DNA from: Tachypleus tridentatus
Taxonomy: Eukaryota > Arthropoda > Merostomata > Xiphosura > Limulidae
NCBI RefSeq assembly: GCF_004210375.1
Contig: NC_134837.1
Span: forward strand, 158,699,310 to 158,763,309
Direction: 5' to 3'
DNA length: 64,000 nucleotides
The translations under genes were made by a program, and so were the position numbers. Shown piece by piece: positions 36,300-50,300 of the stretch. The notes under the pieces were generated by a model that was not told the origin of the DNA, searched no databases, and worked only from the letters and a program-made list of their open reading frames with translations. Positions within the stretch are counted from its first letter, which is position 1, and each line of letters begins with the position of its first letter.

Positions 36300-36450
36300 A
36301 GGCTGTGGTATGGCTTCCCAATGGTATTCGGCTAGTCATCAGTGACTAAGGTAAATTGAGTGCCAGTATCTAGCCACCTCAGTGGGTGTTATAGACAATA
36401 AGTCTAGTGATAATGTTTGAGTATAGTCTCCACAAAGCCAGACAATTGCT
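36300..36450 (+). mobile_element. Diverged 5' UTR fragment of the same LINE family
   Basis: The segment 'gactaaggt ... gtgggtgttatagacaat ... gataatgtttgagtatagt' lines up in order and spacing with 'ggctaaggt ... caggtgttatggacattg ... gctgatgtttgggtatagt' at about 18945-19025 in the LINE 5' UTR. It is strongly diverged. Confidence 0.4.
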
Positions 36451-37982
36451 AAAGCACATCAGACTCACCTTAATCAATTCGCCCTTTCCAACTTGATAGA
36501 ATCATTTTGGTCATTTATGCTATCATAAAATTATAATTAATGAAATATAAATACCTCAAATATAATGCATAATAATTATTGAATGTTTTTAAACCTGAGT
36601 TTTATGTTTTAGCAGATAATTTTTAATGCATAAATGTATCTGTATAAAATAATGCATATCTTAACTAATTCGCATATTTCCACAAATTTATGTTTGTTAT
36701 ATGTTTTAGCAGATAATGAAATAAAATCCACACGAAACTATAGTATACTACTCCTGTCTACTCGTACAATCTGCCATAACAGTTAATCTGAAACTAGAAT
36801 TAATGTATATTTATTAGCAATACTAAAATAACAGGTCTATTTACATCATGTTTTTGCCCACATTAATGAAATAAATTTTGCAGTTTCTTGCATTTTTATA
36901 TTGTTTAACCTTGTTACAAACGGGTAGCAGAAATACTCTGTTCTAAAAGATAGTTAAAGATGCTTCATAAATATTACCATGGCAATACCAGTGAATCATG
37001 TTTATGGAGAGGAGGAGGGTCATAGTAGTGACCGGTACTTTACACTATCCTGCACTCATAGCTATTGGTACAATTACCTCAAGTTGCTGCTTTCAACTTT
37101 TTGCAAAGATATCTCTTCACTTGCTGCTGAGATGAAAAATATGTTAAGAAGAAGATAGAGAGACTAAACTCACTTTATTACAGAGTATGGTATGACTTCT
37201 GATTTTAGTCTAATGTAGACGAAGAAAGATCAGTATCTTTATTCATAGAAAGCCAAGTATCTTTATCCTTAACAAAAACAGATAGCCAGGTGAAGAAACT
37301 GCCTCGATACACAAGGACCTAAGCAATTCTGAGTGGTAAATATCTTAGCTTTAAACTATTATACAGTTAGAAGTTTCATCAGCACATTCAAAATATTGTT
37401 GCACTCACGTCACAGAACCGATATTGTGATTCAAAATGCAGAGCAGTGTTTCTATTTAATGTATGTGATCAGAGCACAAAGATAATTAAAACAGATAGAA
37501 ACATCTGCTAATCATGACACGACTAATTAAAATGATATGTAGTGCAGCTTGGAACAGGCGTATCTTGCATGTTTAGGCGTCCAACGAAGTACAAACCTGT
37601 AATGAGCTATTTTAAAAATAATTTCACTACAATTTAAAAAACATATATTCTTTTGTAAGACATAAAGGGTTGCGGCCATAATACCCGTAAAATGAAATAA
37701 AATACTATTACAGATTGTACATTATGTCTAGTCCTTGACATAATTCTAGTTATGAATCTTCACTACACTAAGAATATTAAACACTGAAACCTTTGAGGGA
37801 ATATTAATAATGAATAAATAATTTTGCTCCAAGACTATACATTAAAACCCGAAAAAGATAAGAATAGCTTAAAACTTTAACTGAAAACTAAAAATGCCTT
37901 TTACGTAAATGTTGGAATCATCTGATTAATGAACACTATCAAAATGCCATAATTCTCCTTTACTGTAGTTTTATGGGTTGCG

Positions 37983-38207
37983 TTTAAATTGCGTTCAAAA
38001 CTACACGAGGGCTATCTGCACCACCTGTCCCTAATTTAGCAATGTAAGGCTAAAGGAGTAGGCAGCTAGTCATCACCACCCACCGCCAACTCTTGGGCTA
38101 CTCTTTTACCAACGAATAGTTGGATTGACCGTTACATCATAACGCCCCCACGGCTGATCCTCGGATTACGAGTCGAGTACCATAACCACCTGACCATGCC
38201 GGACCGA
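37983..38207 (-). mobile_element. SINE family A (internally deleted)
   Basis: Antisense copy lacking part of the tRNA-like head: 'ataacgcccccacggctga' runs directly into 'tcctcggattacgagtcgag'. The middle and tail are present. Confidence 0.85.
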
Positions 38208-39089
38208 GGTTTATGGATTTCAACTGCATAAATAGAAGGATTCAATAAGGTTTCAAATCATTTGATTAGGATGTCGAAAAAAAGTTTGCTCTAAACTAAA
38301 CACAAAATCACAGACTGCATTATCCACTAAAAATAGCTTGTAACTTGCTGAGCAACTTGTTAAACCTTCTGATTTAGCAGTCTGTTAACATTAGAAGAGG
38401 ATTAAACTTCCTATTGTACAATGCCAATGACCTATGGATAGACAGAAAAATTGTAAATTACCGACAGATGGGTCACCCGTGTCATCAGGATTATAACTAA
38501 CGGACCAGTGTACAACCTCTCTCTAACATCGATATTTGATTCAGCAATGATATGAAGAGCTATATTAAAGCTGAAATTAGCAGAAAATGAATATTAATTA
38601 CAACTAATGTTTAATTAATAGATAGAAACCCATGTGAAAAGAAAATACATTAAACATAGCAGAAACAGAGGGAAAAGACTATTGTGGAAAAGGAGAATAT
38701 GGAACTTAGGATGTTAGTAATATCAAATCTAAAACTTTGTGACATTTCTAAATATTTACATCGATTGATCATTTACACAACTACATTGTTTTTGTTCTCA
38801 TGATTTTACTAAACTTACACGTGTTTCGGGGTTTGCTTTAAAATGCAAAGAGTTTCCAGTCCAGTAATCAACCTCACCAAGTGATTGCAAGCTGGCACTG
38901 GTCAGCACTGATGTTTTTTGATCTCTGTGATGTGGATATTTTGTTATCTAGTAGGACCTCACGTATTGTATTCATCTGCCTAAACGCTGTGATTGTTCCT
39001 TACGGCGCGTGTTAATGTAACAGTTCAACCTATTAACACATTCATCAATAAAAATTGAACGAAAGTTTAGATAAAACTAGTAAACTAGT

Positions 39090-39359
39090 GTTTGTTTTGA
39101 ATTTCGCGCAAAGCTACTCAAGGGCTATCTGCGCTAGCCGTCCCTAATTTAGCAGTGTAAGACTAGAGGGAAGGCAGCTAATCATCACCACCCACCGCCA
39201 ACTCTTGGGCTACTTTTTTACCAACGAATAATGGGATTGACCGTCACATTATAATGCCCGACGGCTGAAAGGGCGAGCATGTTTGGTGCGAGGGGGATTC
39301 GAATCCGCAACCCTCGGTTTACAAGTCGAGCGCTTTAACCCCCTTGGCCATGGCGGACC
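39090..39359 (-). mobile_element. SINE family A
   Basis: Antisense full-length copy with a perfect 10-bp target duplication, GTAAACTAGT, at 39080-39089 and 39360-39369. Confidence 0.92.
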
Positions 39360-40624
39360 GTAAACTAGTCTAAGTGATATATAGTTCTTGCTTTTTTCCG
39401 ATATGGCTTTCGTTAAAATACTATATACGGAATCAAATCTTACACGACGTATATGCTTATCATGTCTGCTATGGTAATGATCAACGGAAGCTATAACCAG
39501 AAATCAGCTTGCCTCATTTGCATTGCAATAAATCAAACTATTTTATTGAGATATAGGTTAAAATAAATTATATCTCTGTAGATATAGCTTTTTTGTTGTT
39601 GTTATTATTACCGAAGCCGGTTCGTCGTCTTTCTACCAGGAACTATTTATATGTCTTGGAAATATCGAAATTACGTAACTGAGACAAAGGTTCCAAATTA
39701 AAAGTACTTATCATTTTCTTGTTTTCAGTTGGCCTACGCCTGCTTTTTTGTGGTTTAGGGTTAGTCAACTTCAAGTCGAAAATTGCTTTAGGCTCTGTTT
39801 GAGGTTCACCTGGTCTAGATATCAGACTACCAATAGCAAAGACAGAAAACGGAAGTGGAACGCAGTATGCTTATATGCAGCTTATTGAAAACGCCATATT
39901 TGAAAAAAAAAAAAAAACTTATTTGTGAAGGCTATAACTAAACTAACTGAGCAAACAAATCAGATTTCTAATTTACAGTCTAACGAAGTGGAATTGCATA
40001 ATTTGAAAAGAAGGCGGGGTTATTTTTTCAAAGTAAAAATATTGGGAATGGGTTACGGTGGCGCTAAAGAAGACTAGAGCTTTATGGCAACTCTTGATTA
40101 ACACTTCGGTCAGGTAAGCTGATATCACTATCTGTGTTCTTGTTGTAAGATATTAGTTTTATATTCCATTATCTTTCACAACGAGTACTTAAGATAGGTT
40201 CAAAAAATTTTGTTTTCCATTCCTAAGCAGTTAGTGTCAACCCCGGAATGGACAGGATGTATTGCTGAATGTTATTAAGGTAAGCTGTGTGATAATGTAT
40301 ATAAAACTAAAAGGTTATGGCACGACTTATGTGTAAAATAAAGGCAAGTGTGATATTCATACTGTGTTGTTTTTTTCTAAACTTACATTAAATTTTAACT
40401 AGTGCATTATACCAAATGTCTGCCTGAAAAAATAACTTAGTTAACACAACCAAAATTCCTCGGAAAACTTCTTAAATAACATTTATTTTAAAAAAAAATT
40501 CCGCTACTTTTACTGGAATTACGACAGTGTTTAAAGCAGTTATTTGGAAATTCGTTTGTTTGTTTTTTAATTTACACGAAACTTAAGTTGTGATATAAAT
40601 AAATTGGTAATTTTATTAAGAATT

Positions 40625-40749
40625 GTCCCCTGCTGGGACAGCAGTAAGTCTTCGGATTTACAATGCTAAAATCAGGGATTCCATTTTCCTCGGTAGACAC
40701 AGCAAATAGCCCGTAGTGGCTTTGCTATAATAAAAACATACACACACAC
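40625..40749 (+). mobile_element. SINE family C
   Basis: Head 'cccctgctgggacagcagta', tail 'agcaaatagcccgtagtggc' and 'tttgctataataaaaac'. Flanking duplication TTATTAaGAATT/TTATTAgGAATT (40613-40624, 40750-40761), 11 of 12 identical. Confidence 0.85.
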
Positions 40750-41649
40750 TTATTAGGAATTATATTTATTTTTTTTATCAACGCTAATGTTTGTTTTTCA
40801 AGTACTACTCATATTTTATCACATTACACTAACATTTTCAAAATTATTGTTCTAAGAGTTTGTTTTGTCCTGGTGCAATGCACGACACCAGCATTATGAA
40901 GTCCAGGTGATGTTCGATTATGTTCAGGGTACTTCCGCTTGAGTTCTCGAGTAGTGTTGCTTTACTTCTCTCAGCAGTTTCAATAACATAATGAAGGGAT
41001 AGTAAACAAACTTGTTCTGAGAAGCAGTGTTGTACATGACAAAACTGAAAGAATAACTACTCTTTTTCTGATAAAAATCAGAAATTTGTTCTTGTGGGAG
41101 GTGAACAATGCTATTCACGAATTATACATACGATTTTCTTTTGAATCATGACCAAAAAGCGGTATTATTCTTTGTAATGTAACAGTATCGTGTCCATAAG
41201 AAAGTAAAAACAGTAACTCTCAGAATGCTGGCGAAGACAGACTTTTTTGGAAATTATGTAAGTTAATTCCATGTGCGACATCTGAATATATAGTTAGTAT
41301 CTGAGGTTTTTACTGGTTTTGTTGATAGTGATTTATTGGACGTAATATCCAAAACTAGTGTATACTTACATGTTTACATGGAAATAGACCATCGTGTTAA
41401 TTTTGCTGTTGTCACAGGCTTTTGGTAAGTTTGGTATCGTACACTTGTCTTTCTTCAAATTCGACTGCACGTTTAGAGTTAAAAGAAAAATGACATGTTG
41501 AAACAGATGCTGAGTATTCCACTCTTCTCACAATACTTATCTTTGGCCCTGCATTGAAGTTAATGTTCCCGTTAAGTCTCAAACAATAATTTATGGTATT
41601 CCGACTGTTGTCATCACCAGAACTTCCTGGGATTTCCTGGTGGAACAAC

Positions 41650-41760
41650 GATAAGTTAATCAGGACTTACGACGCTAAAATCCGAGGCTCGATTTTCTGC
41701 AGTGGACAGAACATTTAATCCAATGTCGCTTTGTTCTAAAACAAACAAATAAACAAAAAC
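41650..41760 (+). mobile_element. SINE family C (5' truncated, degenerate)
   Basis: Contains 'ggacttacgacgctaaaatc', an eroded B box and the tail 'ccaatgtcgctttgttctaa' followed by CAAA repeats. Confidence 0.6.
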
Positions 41761-42486
41761 AATAACATCAGTTTCGTGGCTAAGAAAGAGACATAAACAA
41801 AGGGGCAATCTTACCAGCTAAAACAATACGTTAACTCATTGTTTCTATTAACAAAGAACGTCTAGATTTCATCACAGCGGCAAGTGCTTTCTAAACCTTG
41901 TTTAATGGTCACCAATACGTTCACAGAGAAGATTTATTTATATGGATGAAGTTCATAATATAACATTTGGGAACATGAATATATCTTATGGATATTCCAG
42001 TAATATATAACGACTTTCTTTATTAAAACATACAATACTTTTGAAACTCATCCGACATTATCAGAAAGATACAACTTGTCTCAGTCCTCATTACTATCCG
42101 TTCAAATAAAATCTCTAATAACACACTGCGAATATTTTACAAGTCGTATCAAATTCTTTAGACTGAAAGAACAGTAAACAATGTATACGGTAATTGCACT
42201 TTAAATAGTTTTATGGATATGTAGAACCTTTATATAGTGAGGCAAATGTGTGATAAGTTATGTTTCAATTAACGTAAAAGAAATATAGTAATATCGATTA
42301 ATTTTCTTTATTAAAATTTCGCACATTTCGCTTAGATACATTACTATGTAGTATATTAACCATGGTCATGTTAACAACTAAAGCCCAGGGCAGCAATTAT
42401 ACCTTTAATTAGCGACGTTTCAGTTAAAACGTTTTCAGCCATATCACAATATTTAGCCTACAAAAAAAAGTTATTTCCAATACGTA

Positions 42487-42602
42487 GCCCCCCTAGCTGG
42501 TCAGCGCTAAATTTAGTAATTTAAAATGCTAAAACCCATGACTCCATTGCCTACACTAAACAGAGCAGGTGAATATTTTAGCTTTGCGCTAAAACAATAA
42601 CG
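42487..42602 (+). mobile_element. SINE family C-like (degenerate)
   Basis: Head 'cccctagctggtcagcgcta', 'taatttaaaatgctaaaacc', and a tail 'gaatattttagctttgcgct' with TAGCTTTGCGC resembling family A. Boundaries are approximate. Confidence 0.5.
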
Positions 42603-43962
42603 AAACATCAATTGAATTACAATGAAAACCCAATATTACTGTAACTTTCGTTATTCTGTAGTATCGTAATCTCAAATAATTTACAAGGATTATTTCTTTC
42701 GTATTGCTATTTTCTATTTTAATTAATTGTGTTTTCATAAATATTACTGAAGCTTACGTGATTATATTTTGTGTTAAGTTTTTGTGGAAATAAACAGTGT
42801 AAGTAAAAGAGTCCTAACAACTTATAATTGTTACACCATGTTTGCTTAATCTAAGTATTTATAAAAAAAAAAATTCTAGTTTTATTATTAGGTGTGTGTA
42901 CATATGCGTGTTACCCACCCGCCCAGGGGCAGGAAAACCTGTTGACTGAATTCATACTTTCAATATTAAACTATACTTTCCAATGCATTAAACACTGTGA
43001 ATGTTCAAGCTTGTGTATGAACTTTTGTAACCTAATTAAAGAATCTTGAGAAATTTAATATTTGCTCATACACTTTGTTAAAACGATATACCATTTTAGC
43101 TCGTGCTACTTTACAGTACTGTCGAGAGACCTGTAAACATTTTACAGCGACCAGTTTTAATTAAATTACATAGTTTGTTTTTTTACAGCGACCAATTTTA
43201 ATTAAACTAGGTAGTTTTTTTTCGAAAATATTTTGTTTCTTGAACATAGAGGTTGCAACACCAAAACTTCTCTTTGTTTTCCGATTTATATTAGGTCTTT
43301 AAAGTGTCATGGTTTAAAAGATTCTGTTGGATTTGAAATTAGTTTATTAAAGTAAACCCAGTAAACTCTCCTGTACTTACTTATGCACAGTTTGTGAGGA
43401 ACTGTTATCTTGTTCTGAAAAGGAATTTAACATGAATAATACAAAATGAATTAAAACGTATTATATTATTAACCTTTAACTAAAAACTCTTTGTAAGCAT
43501 TTTGAAGTTAATTCATTAATTCAGAGAACTGTTCTGAAACCGAAAGACGTGTCCTCAGTTGCGACATCGGACAAGGTTTTGTGTAATACATTATACAGCG
43601 TGATTCAATTTAGTTTAAATTTTTAGATTTAATCTATTTTAGATTAAACTGTTAATTCATTTTGAATGTTCTTGCTATTAAAAGAGTTTCTGATAGAAAA
43701 ACCAATTCAAATGTTGGATGATAGAACCGCCATTTTTTGGACTATAATATTGCTTTATGAATGAGACTTTTAACAAAATAAATATCTATTCACACAAATA
43801 TATGTTCTACGGGGTTGTGGGTGCGTATCGTTGAGTTAACAAAAATGACCTCAAAATAAAATAAAATCATAATTTGTTTTTTGCAAAAACGTTAATTAGA
43901 AATATTGTTAACCGTTCTTTTTGATTCATATAATATTTTTTAAATTTTATTTGTAAGGTGTG

Positions 43963-44083
43963 TGTGTGTGTGTTTTATTATAGCAAAACCACATCGGGCT
44001 ATCTGCTGAGTCCACTGAGGGGAATCGAACCCCTAATTTTTCGTTGTAAATCCGTAGACTTACGGCTGTACGAGCGGCATACC
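43963..44083 (-). mobile_element. SINE family C
   Basis: Antisense copy: 'aaaaccacatcgggctatct', B-box arm 'ggggaatcgaacccct' and 'gtaaatccgtagacttacgg'. It ends about 160 bases upstream of the GH18 gene start codon and is preceded by a short GT microsatellite. Confidence 0.8.
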
Positions 44084-44244
44084 GTGAGGTGTTAATCTCT
44101 TTAAATCAAAAAGACTGTTTGTTATTTTATTATTTTAAAATTATTATCCTGACAACACCACAAAAAATAAGTGTTATAAAGACGCGTTACGTTTTAAAAA
44201 TTAGAAGATTATTAACAATTAATTGGAAAGTTTATTCCACGCAG

Positions 44245-44335
44245 ATGTATAGGTCCTACTTCACTTTATTAGCGGTGTTTCTACTGCTGTTTCTTAGCTC
44301 TTGTGCTGACGCAGTCCCTACAAGTAATGAAACAG
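44245..44335 (+). CDS. Exon 1: signal peptide
   Basis: MYRSYFTLLAVFLLLFLSSC is a classic secretory signal with a likely cleavage after Ala21 or Ala23. The donor is AG|gtgagt. The next upstream frame codons (from 44089) are treated as untranslated because the signal peptide starts at this Met. Confidence 0.8.
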
Positions 44336-47300
44336 GTGAGTGTTTTGTTATTAATCTTCTGTAGAGGGCGAAATGCATTCGGACATAGTAAATTTTGTGA
44401 ATGCTTAATTAATTCTCAAAATGAAGTTAGATAATTTGCATGAGATATATTTCGATAGCATGATGATCAAAGCCGCCGGATATAATACATCAAATAAGAT
44501 CATTCGTACGCTAAGAATTATTTGACCTTTATTTTCTCCACTGTCGATAGTACTCAGCCTAACAATAATGGGTGAGTTATTGTTAAAACTCAGATGTATA
44601 TGGGCCTAACAATAATGGCTGAGTGTGGAACATCATGGTTAATTTCAGAACATACATCTTGACAAAAATTTCGCAGATTCTGTACTGTGTCCCGGCATGG
44701 CCAGATGGTTACGGCGCTCGACTCGCATTCTCAGGATCGCGAGTTAAAATCCCCCTCACACAAACATGCTCGCTCCTTCGGCCGTCGGGGTGTTATAATT
44801 TCATGATCAATCCCACTATTCATTCGTTAAAGAGTAACCCAACAGTTGACGGTAGGTAACGATGACTAGCTGCCTTCCATTTAGTCTTACACTGGTAAAT
44901 TAGGCCCGGCTAGCACACATAGCCCTCTTGTAGCTTTGTGTGAAATTCAAAGCAAACTCTCCACTGTACGTGGATGTCGGGTTCCATTACCATTTTTAAG
45001 CAGGTCGAAAGTATGGACGATCATTGGAGCCAGATCAGAAAACGTAACACATATGGATTCAAACTACAATTGCAGTTTCTTAAGGCATCCCTTTTGTAAA
45101 ACACCTGCGGGACATGGCTGAACACTCGACAACTTCAAATCGTTGTTTAGTTCCTTGTTTACATTTTCCACAGGTATGCCCAGCTCCATTGCTATGATTC
45201 TTCAGGTTAGAGACGTTTTTTCATAGTCACAGCCTTCACTTTGCATACTAGAACTTTAGTTACCATTAACTTATAGTGTCATTTCGGAGCTCCTTGTTAC
45301 GTCATGTTTTTTTCTTCCACTTTCAAGGAGAACATTGAAGGTATAATTGTCGAAAGTTTAGAGTATTGTAGCTACACATTATTTAAGAATATTGCTATGA
45401 GAATATTCTTTCTCTTAAAGGGATATGATAAATATATATTTTTAGGCATAAGATTAGCTTCGTGCTTGTCAAATGGTTACCGTATTGTCGTGATCAAATA
45501 TGTAGGCGCTAATTATGTTGCTAGAGGTACCTCTAGGATTGCATTAACGACAGTGTGCCTTAGTATTGGTATATGCAAATTGTTCGTATCACGTGAGATT
45601 AGCTCTTTGTATATTTTCGCTCTTACTGTATTCCTGCGAGAATGCAAAGTACGTTAAATTCAAGTCGAAAATTTCATGTTGCATCAACTACAAAGAGAAA
45701 TTAGTTAACCTGATGATGTATGTCTTAAAACTATCAATAGCTTTTTTGTTTATTATTTTTATTTATTTATCTTGAAATAAAGTTTGAGAAATTAAACATG
45801 GTTTTCTAATAGTATAAAAATTAAATCCAGATCTTAGTTAAAAATTTAAAAGTATGAAAAATGTATATAAAGTATATTTGTAAAAATGGAAAATATGAAA
45901 TGGGCAGTTAGATAAGAAAGTCAGTTGCGGTCCCATAATTCATGAAATAATTTTGTGGCAGTTCACAAAATTTCGCACTCTCTTATTATGTCTTTTCTTC
46001 TCTAACAGATTGTAAAAAAAAATTACTAGGTATCTTTATCAAATATTAGAAAAATCTTGAATAATAACTCTGACACATTAAATTGTTTATAAACACTTTT
46101 TTATAAATAAATATACTTTACAAATCACCCAACAGATGACGCTATATATCCTGTTTTAAACAAGTATATTTTTGCTTCTCTTGTTTACAGTATCCTGTGA
46201 TATAAACAGTCAACCCGTAAAAAGAGTCATATGCTACTTCAACGCTGACGATGACACTTTTAAGCCAAACTTCATAAATCCCTGTCTTTGCACTCACATA
46301 GTTTATAGTTACTTGAGTGTTCTTCCAAATCTGACCTTAGTTCCAGAAACGAATGGTAAGAAGCCTTTACTTCCTGGAAATGGGAAGAGTCCTCGTACTT
46401 AAATTAAGGTTTGGTTGTTTTAATATTGTGATTTGAATTGAAAATAACTTAAGAACTTATGATTGGATTCAGCATTTCATGTGGATGAAATAATAAATCT
46501 AGGAAGAGAAATAAATTCCATTATGAAATGGTAAACAACGCAAGCAAAAGAGAATTGCTATGATTTTGTGTAGGATTGAAGATTGCAATACCTGACATAA
46601 TGCTTTAAACTAAGTCTAACACTGCAACTAATAGTTTTAACCGATAAATATCCTTTACTACACTGCAACTAATAGTTTTAACCGATAAATATCCTGTACT
46701 ACACTGCAACTAATATTTTAACCGATAAATATCCTGAACTACACTATAAGAACTGATACCTCAGCCACTACCACCATAACTGATTTAGCTTCTCTTTATA
46801 CGGCTGTTCAGTCATCTTAAAAACCATTATAACTTTATATATAGCCCGGCATGGCCAGGTGGGTTAAAGAGTTCTATTCGTACTCTGAGGGTCGCGGTTT
46901 CGCATCCCTGTCATACCAATCATGCTTGCCCTTTCAGCCTTGGGCGCGTTATAATGTGCAGTCAATCCCACTATTTGTTGGTAAAAGAGTAGCCCAAGAA
47001 CTGGCGGTGGGTGTTGATTACTAGCTGCCTTCCCTCTAGCCTTACACTGCTAAATTAGGGACGGCTAGTTCACATAGCCCACGAGTAGCTTTGCGCGAAA
47101 TTCAAAAACAAACAAACTAGATACTTCGAATATTGTATGTCTTATCTCAGTTTAAAGACATATAACGGTATATTTATAGGACAAATTGACTACTCCCACT
47201 AAAAGTTGTCTCAATACATTTATGTCGTTATTATTAAAGTCATTTTAACAACGATGGAGAAAACAAGCGTGAGTATTACTTTTGTGGACGTTTTTCACAT

Positions 47301-50300
47301 CTGTCTTAAGAAACCTCCCATATATTGTATACACCTTTTTTCTCACATAGGTAATTTAAAGACACTAACTTCGTTAAAGGAAATCAACCCACATGTCAAA
47401 GTTTTAGTTTCTTTACGAGGAACCAATATTAAGAACGAAAAAAGCCTGACTAACTCAGAGGTAGATGTTGAGCCCCAAGTCTCACTGGACTTTGCCGAAT
47501 CTATCCGAACGTTTGTTGACAGCTATAATGTGGATGGTGTAGTCATTGGTATTGAATATAGAGGGTACAGCAGGTTGGACAACCTGGATCATCATAAAGA
47601 AGGGGTTACACACTTGATAAAGGTTAGTATAAATGCACGAAGTGTTTGATTCTCTATCAAACAAATGTACGTTTTAAATTAAATTAAAATTAAAAAATGT
47701 ACCTAATTTTCTCCATTCCATAAAAATATTTTACCAACTTATTTTATCTCACAGGTAATACGGGAATCTCTAGATAAGAGGGTTGTTCCCAATGACCGTA
47801 TTATTGGAATAACAGTATCAAGGAAAGCCTTCAGTCTCATTAATGGCTACAACTTTGGTTACTTATCAAGGTCAGTTTTATATTTTTGTGTACACTGTGA
47901 ATCGTTTATCTTATAACACTATATAATATATGACGTACAGATTGTAATAATAAGGTGGTTGCTAGAAGTTGATAATATCAAACTACAATTTATTGGAAGC
48001 GTTCTTACTGAGGAACAAGTGGACAAGTATGGAGTAGATATACACCAGCGGTGACATACAAAACTTTTGCGTCCAAATTAGTATTTTTATTGGAACAGTA
48101 CATCTTTAAAGATAGGATTAAAAAAAAAAAAAACATGAAGATTTCTAACCGCAGACACCAAAATCTTTAAGTCCACTTGTCTTAGGCTTAACATTAGGTA
48201 AGCCTTTCGTAAATACCTGCTGTGTACATTTCCTGCTTTAATGTAATTATGGCTAACCTTAACTGTATTTAATATTATAAATAAATAAACTTGTAATATT
48301 ATTATACAAATAAATATAAGATCTTTTTAAAAATTTTGATAAGCTTTTCATATGATGTTGTACAAATAGCTACTAAAGTGTACTTACATTCGCCTTTCGT
48401 TTACAGTTGTTGAAACGAAGGGCTCGTACATTTTCATGACAGACAAAAACTGAGTGCTATTATAAGAGATAAATATGCCAAACCAAAACAAGCCGATATT
48501 CTTCTGTTATATGACTATATCATAGCTATTCACGAATATTATAAGTTATTATTACGTTTATCTCTGAGAATCAGAATACGGTACAATATATATCAATAAT
48601 ACAACTGTACTCTATCAAGAACAGGTTAGAATGATAGTCAGTCTTTTCAAGCATGATGTATCAAGTTATTCTTGGAATCCATACGAACTGTCTTTTGACA
48701 CCTCAACAAGAGAACATGTTGTTTTGGCTAAAAAATAAAAAAATAATGTTATTTTCTACGTTAGGCTATTTTAATGAATGAATACTAAATGCTGATAAAT
48801 CATTTCTTCCTTTGATCATAGATGTGAAGGTGGAAAAGACAAACAACACGAACAAGAACAAAAACATCCAAAATAATAGACTGAGATAAATTTATATTAA
48901 AACAGTAAAAATATGTTCGTAGTAGAAATACACTGTATAAGGTAAAATATTGCTCTGTAAACACACTAATAGAAATTTATTACTCTTTATAATGTTTATT
49001 ATATTTAATATTTAGGAGAAGGAAATGTCGTATTATGTAAGATATGTTTATTTTGAACTTGGCGCAAAGCCAGACTAGGGCTATCTGCGTTAGCCGTCCA
49101 TAATTTAGCAGTGTGAGACTAGAGGGAAGGGAATTAGTCATCACCACCCACCGCCAACTCTTGGGCTACTCTTTTACCAACGAATAGTGGGATTGACCGT
49201 CACATTATAACGTCCACACGGCTGAAAGGGCGAGCATGTTTGGTGTGACGGGAATTCGAACCCGCGACCCTCAGATTACGAGTCGTGTGTTTTAACCACC
49301 TGGTCATGTCGGGCCCAATATTTCAGTGTGTGAACCTTTAGTCTCAATATTAAGGCCATTTAACAGTAGTGGGTAAGGCTTTTTAAAGGGTCATATATAC
49401 AAAATAGTATACTTAAATAATAATAATAAAATACACATAGTGTATGTCAAGCTCCCCCCCTCTCTCTCTCTCTCTTTATCTCCCAGTGACGAAGCGGTAT
49501 GTCTGTGGACTCAAACCCCTTGGAAATAGGTTTCTGTACTCGTGGTGGGCAGAGCACAGATAGCCTATTATCTAGTTAAAATTAATTAAAAACAAACTGT
49601 CTATCTCCCTTTAGTACTGTCTTGATGTTAAGAAATATATTTTTGATTTCCATATTGAAATGTAAACTAACAGCAACATAAATGATAAATGTATTGCTAG
49701 AAACGTGAAATATTATTCTTAAATAACAAACTTCAAAGAATTATCCTTATCTTTAGATACGTGGATTTTTTCAATCTACCTGCCTTTGACATGCTGGACA
49801 GTGCAGGAGGTAGTGAGTTCATACATCCGGGACGTTTACATGGTGTAGGTGACATGGAAAACATGGTATGTTGCCCTTTTTTTTATAATGTTATTGTTTT
49901 CTCTTATAACTTGTACCATTTTCTATGTGGTCAAGTCACTGGTATTTACTCTGCACGTTTGATATGGACAAAAACGTATTTTGACACTCCCACGAAGGCG
50001 TTGTATACTTGTATGACAATCAACTATATATAATATGAAGTAACGAAATAATGAACACATTTAAACAAGTGGCATACATAGTTACTGAATTTGAATTATA
50101 TGTTTGTATCTCTTTCTAAAATCTACTTTACGGTTTACATACATCTGTTTTAATTAAATACTTTTATTGCAAGAAATAGGTTTTCATTCAGTGATATATC
50201 ATATCTAGACACCAGCTAGCACCTGCATTATATGCAGTGTTATATAATATCAGCCTTTATGTTATATTCAATATTATATAATATTTACACATTATCTATC

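Larger units (their letters stand above)
36451..44244. other. Intergenic and upstream region of the GH18 gene
   Basis: AT-rich sequence with no supported gene. It holds family A SINEs at 37983-38207 and 39090-39359 and family C SINEs at 40625-40749, 41650-41760, 42487-42602 and 43963-44083. Open frames at 40924-41118 and 41412-41648 (both -) are not recognised. I could not identify a convincing core promoter for the gene starting at 44245; an untranslated first exon could also lie here. Confidence 0.5.

Noticed and set aside
41412..41648. Antisense 78-codon frame as a gene
   Set aside because: No homology recognised, no splice or promoter context, and it abuts a degraded SINE.
45304..45775. 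Two overlapping hydrophobic open frames in intron 1 of the GH18 gene
   Set aside because: No recognisable domain, AT-driven composition, and located between well-supported exons 1 and 2.
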